Shown: positions 44,301 through 49,873 of the stretch, in pieces
Position numbering within the stretch: position 1 is the stretch's first letter
Layout: every line of letters begins with the position of its first letter
Assembly: GCA_039583875.1 (NCBI GenBank)
Contig: CM077158.1
Span: 240,793,447-240,857,446, forward strand
Source of the DNA: Platanthera guangdongensis
Lineage: Eukaryota; Streptophyta; Magnoliopsida; Asparagales; Orchidaceae
DNA: 64,000 bases
Direction: 5' to 3'
Notes under the pieces: model-generated
The model's database searches: none
The model's input: only the letters and a program-made list of their open reading frames with translations
What the model was told of the DNA's origin: nothing
Translations under genes and position numbers: made by a program

Positions 44301-47212
44301 CTTTGTACAGGTAGTTTATCTTGAAAGCAGAAATTAACCAACCAATAAAGCAACAAACAAAAGAAAATAAAAGTTAGTCACTAAGGACTAAGAAACCTAT
44401 TCACACCCCCCCTCCTCCTCTAGATGATTTAGCTATCCTTGAAATAAAGACTTTCACTTCTACTTACAGCTTTCATTTATTTACATTGTACGAATATCTT
44501 GTATTGCTAGTAATATTTCTCTTAAATTAATTTGATTATTTCTCTTTTCAAAGGCGTGTATTTTTTATTCATCATGCACTTAGAATTTTGATGCACTCTC
44601 AATTTATTGCGCAGTAATCGCTTTTTTACTAATCTTGGATGTTTGTTCTTAATTGAGGTTAAACGACAAAAATTTTAAAATTAACATTATTAAACAAATT
44701 GTGCATCCGGAAAAATACTTGCATGATTAAATCATTGCATGCACATCGCATTAGGATTATCCTTCGTTAGTTATTAGATTGAGTGTGTCTATTCATCTGC
44801 ATCTTCATTTTAGGTTCGTCATTGGTTCCTTTACATTCATCATGCTTGCTTGCATCTCACCTAGGGTTAGGGTATAGCCCATCCGCTACCTATAGATTCG
44901 TTTTGCATCACGGAGTTAATTAGGAGTTCATATTTTGTTGCATTTTTATTATGTCGGGTATTTTGGTAATTAGTCCAATTACATGGACTAAATTGCAAAA
45001 GTATGTTATATCTATATGGCCTTTGGATTTTGGAATGATAAGAAAGAATATTTTCCTTGCAACACGCATACTAAGAACAAACATCTTTCTCCGATCTCTT
45101 GCTGAGTTGATCGCCGTACACTAGGGTACCCGTACGCCTCATGATGCAAAGTCGTGAGGAATGCAATGAAAATAATTTGGGAATCAAACAATCATGCATG
45201 CATTTAAAAGCTTAGGTTGTGCGCATTTGCGGGCAACAAGGAGTGAGGCGACTTCTTTAATCATCTATAGTTTGGGTCTCTTTGTTGTTGCTCAACCATC
45301 AGCCACCACAGTTTTAGTTCAAAGAGCCCTCCTTCATCCATCCATCACATGATCCATGACTGTCGTTCATGAACGTCCTATCTCACCTAAAAAAATTCAT
45401 GCATTTTATGCTAAAAACTAGTTTATTTTCTTGGTAGCAGTCATAACCTTTGTCTTGCCAAACATACATTCTATGATAATGACGTTTTTCACCAAACTCA
45501 CTTGAGCAAATAAGCCGTGCCAAATGAAGCCCATATCTTAGAAAAATGACTATTATCTTATCGCCTTATCTTAGTTCTCTTGCTGCATTTTCTTTCAAAT
45601 TCTCAATTGGTAGTTAGCTGGTAAAATGCATCTTCTAAACTCCTCTCAACTGTCTATTCTTTCAATTTTGCATTCTCGTACTAATCTTTAACTTAATGAA
45701 GCTTTACGAGTAGTACCTTAAATGTCAAAAACCTATTTGTTATGAAAGAAGCTGCACCCTTTCCATTCATGCAATGATCCAAACAAAGAAGGGCATCAAT
45801 CTAGAGATCCAATAGTCAATGCATGAAGTCTTTCAAGTGGGAAGGGCGGTTCGTCAACGCAGAGTAGAGATAATCAGCTGGAAAGTACATAGTTCATCAG
45901 ACTTCTCTTCTTCACCTTTCAAGTAACTTTCAAATAATATTTTGTAAGGTAAACTGAAATGAATGTTCTGTTCAGCAACTGGTTATTTTATAACTCTACC
46001 AATTCTTTCACACGGGGACATCGATCAGATCAGCGCTGGTCAAGAGGAATCGATCCCTCCCCGCTGGGATGCGTGGGGTAAAGCTCCCGACTCGAAACAG
46101 TATACTTTAGGTATATTTCTATTTTATGGGTTTCTTCTGAAAGTTTTCCTTCTGAAGTATTTTGGGAAATTCCTCTGTATTGCAGAGTACTATATAAAAT
46201 CCTTGTTACATGACTGCATTTCTCTTTTCTTTTGTGTAACCAACATTCTTCATAGTGAAGAGCTCTGTCATTACCGGTGAACGCAAGCTTAGTTTAGGTG
46301 AACCACTGATATTTCTATGTCGTCTGACTTTGCGATTGTTATTTTCTTCCCACATTGCTCGATTATTCGTAACTCGGCGATAACTTTCTTTTGTGTAACC
46401 AACATTCTTCATAGTGAAGAGCTCTGTCATTACCGGTGAACGCAAGCTTAGTTTAGGTGAGCCACTGATATTTCTTTGTCGTCTGACTTTGCGATTGTTA
46501 TTTTCTTCCCACATTGCTCGATTATTCGTAACTCGGCGATAACTTTCTTTTGTGTAACCAACATTCTTCATAGTGAAGAGCTCTGTCATTACCGGTGAAC
46601 GCAAGCTTAGTTTAGGTGAACCACTGATATTTCTTTGTCGTCTGACTTTGCGATTGTTATTTTCTTCCCACATTGCTCGATTATTCGTAACTCGGCGATA
46701 ACTTTCTTTTGTGTAACCAACATTCTTCATAGTGAAGAGCTCTGTCATTACCGGTGAACGCAAGCTTAGTTTAGGTGAACCACTGATATTTCTTTGTCGT
46801 CTGACTTTGCGATTGTTATTTTCTTCCCACATTGCTCGATTATTCGTAACTCGGCGATAACTTTCTCTTCTTCAGTGAAGAGCTCTGTCAATTCATATAA
46901 TACTTCTATTATTCTTTAACTTTTACTTTCTCTAGTCAATTCATATAATACTGTGTTCTTAACACTGACTCTATATATTTTTTGCAGATCGAGTATATCC
47001 CGCTCTCCTCCATTGAGAAATCCAGGCAAGTTCTCGAAGAATTCTTCGACATTTGGCAGGAAACCATTTCCAAGAAATCGCTACCTGGCCATTTCATGCA
47101 CATCGACTCAAATTTTGGTGATTACGGCCTTCGGGATCTTTATACTTCTCAGCACACCGCGGTTCAGTATGCGACTTGCATGGCACAGCTGATTGCTGCA
47201 GTAAGAGCTTAG
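8346..47212 (+). CDS. MED20: Mediator complex subunit MED20 (four exons, 38.9 kb)
   Basis: Encodes MED20 (TBP-related/SRB2-like), a head-module subunit of the Mediator complex that bridges transcription factors and RNA polymerase II in the nucleus. Exons 8346-8359, 8438-8759, 26609-26698 and 46988-47212 join into 216 codons, close to the usual plant length of about 220. The start MTVKWLMHWQP matches the family's MPVKW..HWQP. Further family blocks are [81 protein letters not shown] and [18 protein letters not shown]. All introns are GT..AG; phases agree at every junction. No stop or frameshift occurs in any exon. Introns 2 (17,849 bp) and 3 (20,289 bp) are filled with transposons. Whether the locus is still transcribed and fully spliced cannot be seen from sequence. 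Confidence 0.93.
8438..8759 (+). CDS. MED20: MED20 exon 2
   Basis: Encodes residues 5-112, from the rest of Trp5 to ILNFE. It is open throughout in one frame. The donor is GAG|GTCAGT, a good match to consensus. It opens the 17.8-kb intron 2. Confidence 0.93.
8840..9205. repeat. Foldback repeat and MITE half in MED20 intron 2
   Basis: 8840-9050 carries alternating GGTGCATTTT / AAAATGCATC words forming weak inverted repeats. The segment 9060-9205 (TTTTATGCTCAAAACTAG .. CAAACATACATTC .. ATAATGACGTTTTTGAC) is half of a MITE family also seen at 45380-45531, 55145-55359 and, inverted, around 47850-48050. Confidence 0.6.
9206..10509. other. Intronic stretch without recognisable genes
   Basis: AT-rich. 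Ends resembling GCATTTGTTTCAC (9449) and GTCCAAACAAACACTCAG (10077) may mark another foldback element of about 640 bp. No target-site duplication was found. Small open frames here look accidental. Confidence 0.45.
10510..10897 (+). pseudogene. Probable Ty3/gypsy gag relic
   Basis: A 112-codon open frame (10560-10898) contains [17 protein letters not shown] followed by an acidic stretch and a segment like the linker between gag knuckle and protease in plant gypsy elements. The knuckle lacks its last Cys (CX2CX4H only). Assignment rests on this pattern and position; no other gypsy domain is adjacent. Confidence 0.4.
10898..11227. other. Intronic stretch, no gene seen
   Basis: The stretch has GGAATTGGAATTATGG..CATAATTCAATTTC-type sequence common at ends of foldback elements, and a TCTTC-rich tract before the copia insertion. 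Confidence 0.4.
11233..11979 (+). repeat. 5' LTR of intron-2 copia element
   Basis: It runs TGTCAAAACATATG..TTTCTCACA, 747 bp. A promoter TATA box (TATAAATAGA) lies at 11901-11910 and an AATAAAAT near 11945. It is dense in GCGGT and ACCGC words. Confidence 0.9.
11980..11991 (+). other. Primer-binding site (initiator-Met tRNA)
   Basis: TGGTATCAGAGC directly follows the LTR end. Confidence 0.9.
11992..12526 (+). repeat. copia untranslated leader with ACCGC repeats
   Basis: A pyrimidine-rich leader has many degenerate copies of TTAACCGCG.. separated by CTCTTCTT-like tracts. It has no start codon that fits gag before 12527. Confidence 0.7.
12527..13436 (+). pseudogene. copia gag with CCHC knuckle
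   Basis: It begins [12 protein letters not shown] and shows the gag motif [14 protein letters not shown]. The frame breaks near 12745 and resumes at about 12930-13436. It ends with the knuckle [15 protein letters not shown] near 13288-13330. The stop and frameshifts make it non-functional. Confidence 0.85.
13437..16255 (+). pseudogene. copia pol (protease, integrase, RT, RNase H), broken
   Basis: The protease motif at about 13441 reads [10 protein letters not shown] instead of DSGAT. Pre-integrase and integrase are at 13860-14640 ([25 protein letters not shown]). RT at 15040-15820 keeps [14 protein letters not shown] and [16 protein letters not shown], while the catalytic box has become YVNDIFLT (D to N). 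RNase H at 15840-16255 reads [14 protein letters not shown] and [17 protein letters not shown]. Stops and shifts occur in every domain. Confidence 0.88.
16518..16529 (+). other. Polypurine tract of copia element
   Basis: CTTGAGGGGGAG immediately precedes the 3' LTR. Confidence 0.85.
16530..17272 (+). repeat. 3' LTR of intron-2 copia element
   Basis: 743 bp, collinear with the 5' copy but with many substitutions. A run of about 17 G sits just after its TATA box (TATAAATGGG) near 17190-17208. Confidence 0.9.
17278..18676. other. Intronic stretch without recognisable gene
   Basis: A pyrimidine-rich start (17278-17390) is followed by open frames of 60-90 codons that match nothing I recognise. 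It could be an old transposon body. Confidence 0.4.
18685..19305. mobile_element. hAT-type non-autonomous element
   Basis: A 621-bp AT-rich element whose two ends are packed with ACCGAACCGA words in inverted orientation. It is flanked by a perfect 8-bp duplication CCCTCCAC (18677-18684 and 19306-19313), diagnostic of the hAT superfamily. The terminal bases TAGGAGTGTGCA and TGCAGGCCTG form a short imperfect inverted repeat. It has no transposase frame. Confidence 0.85.
19314..20688. other. Intronic stretch, pyrimidine-rich then AT-rich
   Basis: No gene is seen. The segment 19920-20110 (..GCATCGCATTAG..) resembles parts of 31950-32055 and 44700-44760, so it may be an old LTR or transposon leader. 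Confidence 0.4.
20694..21016 (-). repeat. 3' LTR of the gypsy element
   Basis: It runs TGTTATGACC..GGGGCATAACA with inverted ends TGTTATG/CATAACA. The pol frame stops inside it at 20902. Confidence 0.93.
20902..23838 (-). pseudogene. gypsy pol: RT, RNase H, integrase, chromodomain
   Basis: A 978-codon open frame. RT is at about residues 30-220 ([35 protein letters not shown], catalytic [10 protein letters not shown]). RNase H is at about 320-450 ([34 protein letters not shown]). Integrase is at about 520-760: zinc finger H..H..CDVCQ, then catalytic [20 protein letters not shown] and the region ending [11 protein letters not shown], so D, D and E are all present. The C-terminal chromodomain is at about 880-940 ([17 protein letters not shown]). 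The frame itself is intact, but it is cut off from protease by the 26-bp duplication upstream. Confidence 0.93.
21017..21031 (-). other. Polypurine tract of gypsy element
   Basis: The minus strand reads TGATGGGGAGGGGAA just before the 3' LTR. Confidence 0.8.
23760..24479 (-). pseudogene. gypsy protease and RT linker
   Basis: It is in the same frame as gag, separated from it by one TAA. The aspartic-protease site near 24296-24320 reads [11 protein letters not shown] where the family has DSGS; the invariant Gly is Glu, which should kill activity. The frame runs through the duplicated 26 bp at 23821-23872 and then into antisense noise. Confidence 0.88.
23821..23872 (-). repeat. 26-bp tandem duplication causing frameshift
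   Basis: Two adjacent 26-bp copies (23821-23846 and 23847-23872) differ at one base. 26 is not a multiple of three. Removing one copy would put the protease and RT frames in register, so this is the single cause of the break. Confidence 0.92.
24486..25970 (-). pseudogene. gypsy gag (494 aa), full-length
   Basis: An open gag frame with a likely coiled-coil N-terminus ([20 protein letters not shown]), a Gly/Pro-rich middle, the retrotransposon-gag domain ([40 protein letters not shown]) and a terminal knuckle [18 protein letters not shown]. It ends in TAA at 24486-24488. Pol continues in the same frame, so the stop is either a nonsense mutation (probable) or a readthrough site. Confidence 0.9.
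25986..25997 (-). other. Primer-binding site (initiator-Met tRNA)
   Basis: The minus strand reads TGGTATCAGAGC two bases inside the 5' LTR. Confidence 0.92.
26000..26322 (-). repeat. 5' LTR of the gypsy element
   Basis: 323 bp, the same length as the 3' copy. It contains the GGCCGGCCGGCC run and a TATTTAT-type promoter region near 26128. Confidence 0.93.
26609..26698 (+). CDS. MED20: MED20 exon 3
   Basis: Thirty codons from [10 protein letters not shown] to RGIMME, phase 0 on both sides. The acceptor is TTGCATGTAG and the donor is GAG|GTTTGT. It is only 290 bp from the young gypsy element, yet has no disabling change. Confidence 0.93.
26699..27061. other. Start of MED20 intron 3
   Basis: AT-rich single-copy-looking intron sequence. 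No element is recognised. Confidence 0.6.
27062..27620. repeat. Left copy of 560-bp direct repeat flanking copia
   Basis: Collinear with 35511-36070 at roughly 95% identity by eye. It begins ATGCCTTTTTTT and ends TTGG, at the exact point where a truncated copia LTR begins. See the findings for the proposed origin. Confidence 0.92.
27620..27756 (+). repeat. Truncated 5' LTR
   Basis: Matches 35374-35510 base for base in length. The 32 leading bases are missing, replaced by the end of the 560-bp repeat, with GG(C)-type microhomology at the joint. Confidence 0.9.
27757..28984 (+). repeat. Priming site and ACCGC-rich leader
   Basis: TGGTATCCAAGC begins at 27757. The long leader contains many TAACCGC / GCCGCTG words. 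At 28229-28305 a 26-bp unit (TTTCTAACCGCTTGTGTTCTCC..) is repeated three times. Open frames on both strands here are compositional. Confidence 0.75.
28985..29989 (+). pseudogene. copia gag with knuckle, broken
   Basis: Reads NFVEWMHSV near 29098, then [20 protein letters not shown] and [20 protein letters not shown] (29224-29350). The knuckle [17 protein letters not shown] is near 29760-29810. Stops at about 29062, 29126 and 29195 and a poly-G run at 29923-29937 break it. Confidence 0.85.
29990..30736 (+). pseudogene. copia protease, pre-integrase and first part of integrase
   Basis: The protease site is intact as [13 protein letters not shown] (30011-30050). Pre-integrase reads [20 protein letters not shown] and integrase [13 protein letters not shown]. 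The frame runs up to CTDN, the second catalytic Asp, where the solo LTR is inserted. Confidence 0.87.
30737..32813. mobile_element. Solo LTR inserted in copia integrase
   Basis: A 2,077-bp insert begins TGATGGGGAACC and ends CCCTACATCA (inverted ends TGATG/CATCA), with a perfect 5-bp duplication ATAAT on each side (30732-30736 and 32814-32818). It has a TATA box (TATAAATA) at 30979-30986 and a poly-C run of about 24 at 31180-31202. No internal retrotransposon domains are present. Removing it rejoins the copia integrase reading. About 0.7 kb of it is a nested Mutator-like element. Confidence 0.87.
32068..32751. mobile_element. Mutator-like MITE nested in the solo LTR
   Basis: The ends AAGGTTATCAAGATCGAGAT and ..GGATCGCGATCCTGATAACCATG are inverted repeats. 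GGATCGCGATCC-type words are dense at both ends. Flanks GTCACCGCC (32059-32067) and GTCACCACT (32752-32760) agree at 7 of 9 bases, fitting an aged 9-bp duplication. Confidence 0.65.
32819..35110 (+). pseudogene. copia integrase end, RT and RNase H
   Basis: Integrase resumes as [12 protein letters not shown] and HLLDVT. An open frame at 32943-33842 reaches RT start [20 protein letters not shown] core at 33990-34490 has [16 protein letters not shown] and an intact [13 protein letters not shown] roughly 170-bp insert with repeated GACACGGGCGTGTC words (about 34485-34655) breaks it before [14 protein letters not shown]. RNase H follows in pieces to about 35110. Confidence 0.87.
35111..35341 (+). 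pseudogene. copia RNase H C-terminal part and polypurine tract
   Basis: Reads [20 protein letters not shown] and [20 protein letters not shown] in one frame, the standard end of copia pol. The polypurine tract GCGAGGGAG ends at 35341. Confidence 0.85.
35342..35510 (+). repeat. 3' LTR (169 bp)
   Basis: It runs TGTTAGAGAATATT..TTCTTCTACA. The length is short for copia. A TATATATTTG promoter-like motif is near 35440. Confidence 0.9.
35511..36070. repeat. Right copy of 560-bp direct repeat
   Basis: It starts directly after the 3' LTR with ATGCC, the expected 5-bp target duplication of the copia insertion, and is collinear with 27062-27620. The sequence continues into unique DNA after CTTTGG. 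Confidence 0.92.
36071..36430. other. Cytosine-rich intronic stretch
   Basis: Repeated CCACCAGCCCCC / CTACCGGAT words. No gene is seen. Confidence 0.5.
36431..37507 (+). repeat. Left part of a SIRE-like copia LTR with hairpin arrays
   Basis: The start (TGTTATGTCCATTG.., CTTGTGTCCAAGTTTAATAATTG) looks like the LTR of the SIRE/Maximus copia lineage. At 36620-37500 about nine imperfect palindromes of the form ACGTTGAGTG..CACTCAACGCC recur, and at 36858-37030 several AGTTCGTCGAACT-type palindromes. The continuation lies at 43395-44420. Lineage assignment is inference. Confidence 0.5.
37932..38655 (+). mobile_element. Small GC-rich Helitron
   Basis: A 724-bp element begins TCTTTATCATATAAACC and ends CTAG, inserted between A (37931) and T (38656). 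An 8-bp-stem hairpin (38626-38644, GAACGGGC/GCCCGTTC) lies 7 bases before the end. These are the Helitron hallmarks, and there is no target duplication. The empty site is preserved in the other LTR near 43155. The body carries a ~290-bp GC-rich palindrome and several GCGGGCGAAGCCCGC hairpins. It has no Rep/helicase frame. Confidence 0.88.
38112..38400. repeat. Long GC-rich palindrome inside Helitron
   Basis: The centre is at 38240/38241 (GAGCTCCA, 4-base loop, TGGAGCTC). The inner arms of about 98 bp (38143-38339) match except for a one-base length difference in a G run. Outer arms extend discontinuously to about 38112 and 38400. Confidence 0.92.
38908..39580 (-). other. LARD internal region, 3' part
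   Basis: Minus-strand frames to 39204 (about 117 codons) match nothing I recognise. No RT, integrase or RNase H motif is present. Confidence 0.5.
39581..41284 (-). CDS. Broken unknown ORF of LARD with PPxEPPD repeats
   Basis: Adjacent minus-strand frames (40886-41284, 40199-40777, 39812-40186, 39581-39766) look like one former coding region. Near its start is a possible coiled coil ([20 protein letters not shown]), then an Arg/Tyr/His-rich stretch ([15 protein letters not shown]) and a Ser/Thr-rich acidic stretch. A motif DExxxxPPxEPPD occurs four times (about 39610-39650, 39845-39880, 39985-40025 and 40205-40245), as [39 protein letters not shown] and [14 protein letters not shown] do not recognise the family. 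It could be a degenerate gag-like protein or an element-specific protein. Stops separate the pieces, so it is probably not translated as a whole now. Confidence 0.45.
41421..43394 (-). repeat. 5' LTR of LARD-like element
   Basis: On the minus strand it runs TGGTGGAGACC..CCTGCA (TG..CA), 1,974 bp. The plus strand at 41955-42100 has several GTGGTTCCACGAAATCTCAC-type repeats. The Helitron-free homologue of 37921-38670 lies at 43150-43175. Confidence 0.75.
43395..44420 (+). repeat. Right part of SIRE-like LTR
   Basis: Contains TAGGAGCAAACTTGCTCTGAGGTAGG repeats characteristic of such LTRs, a TATA box (CTATAAAT) near 44270 and the terminal stretch CTATTCACACCCCCCCTCCTCC. It lies directly against the LARD-like element, which seems to have inserted into the LTR begun at 36431. 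Confidence 0.5.
44421..46221. other. Intronic stretch with MITE remnants
   Basis: 44421-45250 is AT-rich with no gene. 45380-45531 is a copy of the MITE family with TTATGCTAAAAACTAG .. CAAACATACATTC ends. The rest to 46221 looks like original intron. Confidence 0.5.
46222..46890. repeat. Minisatellite, four 159-bp units
   Basis: Units begin at 46222, 46381, 46540 and 46699, almost identical (few substitutions), followed by a partial copy at 46858-46890. It ends about 100 bp before the acceptor of MED20 exon 4. Because 159 is a multiple of three, the minus strand stays open for 208 codons by chance. Confidence 0.95.
46988..47212 (+). CDS. MED20: MED20 exon 4 (last)
   Basis: Seventy-four codons and TAG, from [12 protein letters not shown] to AAVRA. 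The acceptor is a good polypyrimidine tract and TTTTTTGCAG. Downstream AATAAT/TATAAAAT motifs (about 47275-47290) may serve polyadenylation. Confidence 0.93.
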   Translation: MEYIPLSSIEKSRQVLEEFFDIWQETISKKSLPGHFMHIDSNFGDYGLRDLYTSQHTAVQYATCMAQLIAAVRA

Positions 47213-47371
47213 TTAAATGGTTAGCATCCATGGGCTTTATGTTATGTAATTTATCTTTTAATTCAACTTGAAAAAGTATAAAATAATTATATTTTAGGAT
47301 TTTTATTGATAATTATATTAATAACATTCACTTTATTTCTCATCTTATAAGTTTGAAGAAATCTCTTTTTA

Positions 47372-47493
47372 GGCTCCGTTTGGGAGGACTCACCGGTCAA
47401 GCGGTCACGACCGCATAACCAGGACTTAATTAAGGTCCGATTCATGCGGTCGTGACCGCTTGACCGGTGAAAATAAGTCCCCCAAACGGAGCC
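47372..47493. mobile_element. Tourist-like MITE, second copy of the 7097 family
   Basis: 122 bp, ends GGCTCCGTTTGGG and CCCAAACGGAGCC. Long foldback arms carry the same GGTCAAGCGGTCACGACCGC core. TTA flanks both sides (47369-47371 and 47494-47496). Confidence 0.9.
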
Positions 47494-47542
47494 TTAATCT
47501 TTATCTATGGTTGTTTTAATCAATTTTTTTGCTAGTAACCTT

Positions 47543-47800
47543 TCGGGTGTTTGGCACATTGCACCCTTCAATTAAGGGTGTTTGGCACATTGCACCCCGG
47601 GTTTTAAATTTTGGCACTTTGCACCCTCCAATTGGATTTTGGGGTTTTAGAAGGTGCATTTGGGGTTTTAGAATAAATGATTTTAATAAAATGAGGGTGC
47701 ATTTGGGGTTTTAGAGGGTGCAAAGTTCCAAGGATTCCATATGAGGGTGCAATGTGCCAAACACCCTCAATTGAAGGGTGTTAAGTGCCAAAACCCCTAA
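47543..47800. repeat. Foldback element with GTTTGGCACATTGCACCC ends
   Basis: Inverted copies of GGGTGTTTGGCACATTGCAC lie near 47543-47600 and 47743-47775, with GGTGCATTTGGGGTTTTAG direct repeats inside. Confidence 0.7.
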
Positions 47801-47819
47801 CCTTTCAAACATATAATAC

Positions 47820-48060
47820 ATTGAGTTTTTTCGCTTTCTATTGCAATGTTTGGTGCGACTTTTTGCACCGGTGAGTTTGGACAAAAATACCTCCGCCGTA
47901 GAATGTATGTTTGGCATGACAACGGTTATGACCGCCACCAAGAAAATAGTACTTAGTTTTAAACATAAAGGTGGATGAAGTTTCTTAGGTGAGGTCGGGC
48001 TTCACAAACGATGGTTCGTAAGCACTGCGCTTTTGCCGCGCCAAACGGAGCAAAATTTTG
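47820..48060. repeat. Inverted copy of the CAAACATACATTC MITE family
   Basis: Contains GAATGTATGTTTGGCATGAC and CGCCAAACGGAGC, the reverse complement of parts of the 55145-55359 element. Confidence 0.6.
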
Positions 48061-48151
48061 GGAAAATTTTGTAGTTTTTTGAACCAAAAATTAATTGGGT
48101 AAATTATACATGACACCCTTGTATTGTAGAGGAAAGATATTTGGCCTCCTA

Positions 48152-48537
48152 TCTATACTATATTAAAAGAGAAAATCTCCCTTTCATTAAACATTCACTT
48201 TCTGATTTTATCCCTCTATATTAAATAAATTTAATTTTTAAAGTTTGTGTTTTTTCTTTTATCTTTTAAAAAATATGTTCTCATATAAATAAAATCTTGT
48301 AGCTACAATACAAAATATATTCTATCCGCCTCTCGCAAATTCTTGTGCACATCACAAAAATGAGCGAGGAACAAAGTATAACATTCAGTGGTTTGTGAGG
48401 GTTGGGACCACCGCCGCGTTGGGACAATGTCGTGCCCGAAGATAATGCCGCGCGGGGCACGGGGGCTGTCGTGCACTATCGCAGTTGAAGTACTGTTACG
48501 GTTTGTCGTAGGGGTGGAGCCCCTTGCCTATCACTCG
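48152..48537 (+). mobile_element. Decayed small Helitron
   Basis: It starts after A48151 with TCTATACTATATTAAAAGAG, a common plant Helitron 5' end. A hairpin GGGGTGGAGCCCC near 48511-48523 lies about ten bases before CTCG|T, one base away from the canonical CTAG|T. 386 bp, no coding capacity. Confidence 0.6.
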
Positions 48538-48544
48538 TAAGTTT

Positions 48545-48670
48545 TAAAAGGAATGTTGTAATCCCTAATTTTTCATATCTGAGACATTTGATCCCCTACA
48601 AATTCTTTCGACAAGAGGTCAAATGTCTAAGTTATGAAAAATTAAGGGTTACAACAATCCTTATAAAAAC
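48545..48670. repeat. Imperfect inverted repeat (~60-bp arms)
   Basis: GTTGTAATCCCTAATTTTTC at about 48554 pairs with GAAAAATTAAGGGTTACAAC at about 48636-48656. ACATTTGA/TCAAATGT also pair. Confidence 0.75.
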
Positions 48671-48766
48671 TTACATGGGGCAAATGTCTTTCTTCTATAA
48701 TATAGGAGTACCACCAATACTTTACCAAAAATAATTTTAATATTAAGCTCTAGCAAAATAGACTAA

Positions 48767-48978
48767 GGCTGCGTTTGGGGCGGCTTATCGCGACTTATTT
48801 GCTCCGATGAGGCTGGACAGACATGTCTTTGTCATACAAAAATTTAATGTCCCAAACTATTTTATTTTTGGCAACGGTAATAACATTTGTCATACCAAAC
48901 ATGCATTCTATAACAATGACGTTTTTGTCCAACCTCACCGGAGCAAATAAGCTGTGATAAGCTGCGCCAAATGCAGCC
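48767..48978. mobile_element. Tourist-like MITE (tandem pair, copy 1)
   Basis: 212 bp, ends GGCTGCGTTTGGGGC and GCGCCAAATGCAGCC, flanked by TAA at 48764-48766 and 48979-48981. Confidence 0.87.
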
Positions 48979-48981
48979 TAA

Positions 48982-49172
48982 GGCTGCGTTTGACGTGACT
49001 TATTTGCTCCGGTGAGGTTGGATAAAAACGTCATTGTCATACCAAAATTTTATGCCTCAAACTAGTTTTTTTTGCAACATTTGTGATACCAAACATACAT
49101 TCTGTGACAATGACGTTTTTGTCCAATCTCACCGGAGCAAATAAGCTACGATAAGCTGCGTCAAATTCAGCC
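48982..49172. mobile_element. Tourist-like MITE (tandem pair, copy 2)
   Basis: 191 bp, starts GGCTGCGTTTGACGTG right after the TAA shared with copy 1 and ends GCGTCAAATTCAGCC followed by TAA (49173-49175). Confidence 0.87.
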
Positions 49173-49175
49173 TAA

Positions 49176-49647
49176 GCCTACTATTCACAAATCTAGTGTG
49201 TTTAAAGAAACTCCCTTTAAATGGACACTTCAAGGCAATGAGTGTGGTGTTGATTGAAGAATCCCTTTGCATTGAGAGCATCCTCCCTTATATAATTCAC
49301 ATTGAGCTTAAATGAAGTAGTTATGATTTAATTTTTGCAAGCATGAATCTTCATAAGATGTGGGAGAGGAGGAAGACTGCTTATATGCATGTATGTATAT
49401 GTGTGGTGTGCACGATGTGATTTGGTGTGTTTTGCTATAGTTTTGGCTCGAGCAAAATTACACCGCATCGAAAATTTGTGGTGTGGTGTAATTTTTTGAG
49501 GCGTTGTATTATTTTTTATCTACTAATTATTGGATGGCTTGAAAAAAACATATAAGTGAAGTAGACACTCAAATTTCTAAAGTTTAGGTTTAAAATGACT
49601 CAATCAAATACATCTCATAAATGCCATTTGATAAAAGTATCATCAAC
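49176..49647. other. Intergenic, no gene seen
   Basis: AT-rich unique-looking sequence. Confidence 0.5.
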
Positions 49648-49650
49648 TTA

Positions 49651-49870
49651 GGCTTCGTTTGGTTCGGCGTTTCGCCGTCTCTGTTTGGAGCAAACGCCGC
49701 CGGACGGCGGGTAAACAAACGGTTGTCGGCAACGTTTGCTCTGTTTGCACCCGCAACAAGGAGGAAACGGCCCCGATCCGCTCTCTTTCGCCCCCACCTC
49801 TCCCCCTTCGATTCCAAAGTGACATTTCGACCCACCGGATGCACCTGCCACCGCCGAACCAAATATAGCC
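49651..49870. mobile_element. Tourist-like MITE (array member A)
   Basis: Begins GGCTTCGTTTGGTTCGGCG, ends CCGCCGAACCAAATATAGCC. Flanks are TTA and TAA, so the duplication is either mutated or was reset by a later neighbour. Confidence 0.75.
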
Positions 49871-49873
49871 TAA

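Noticed and set aside
46206..46832. 208-codon minus-strand ORF with four 53-residue repeats
   Set aside because: It is produced by the 159-bp minisatellite: the period is a multiple of three and lacks stops by chance. It has no start context or family, and it lies in a MED20 intron.
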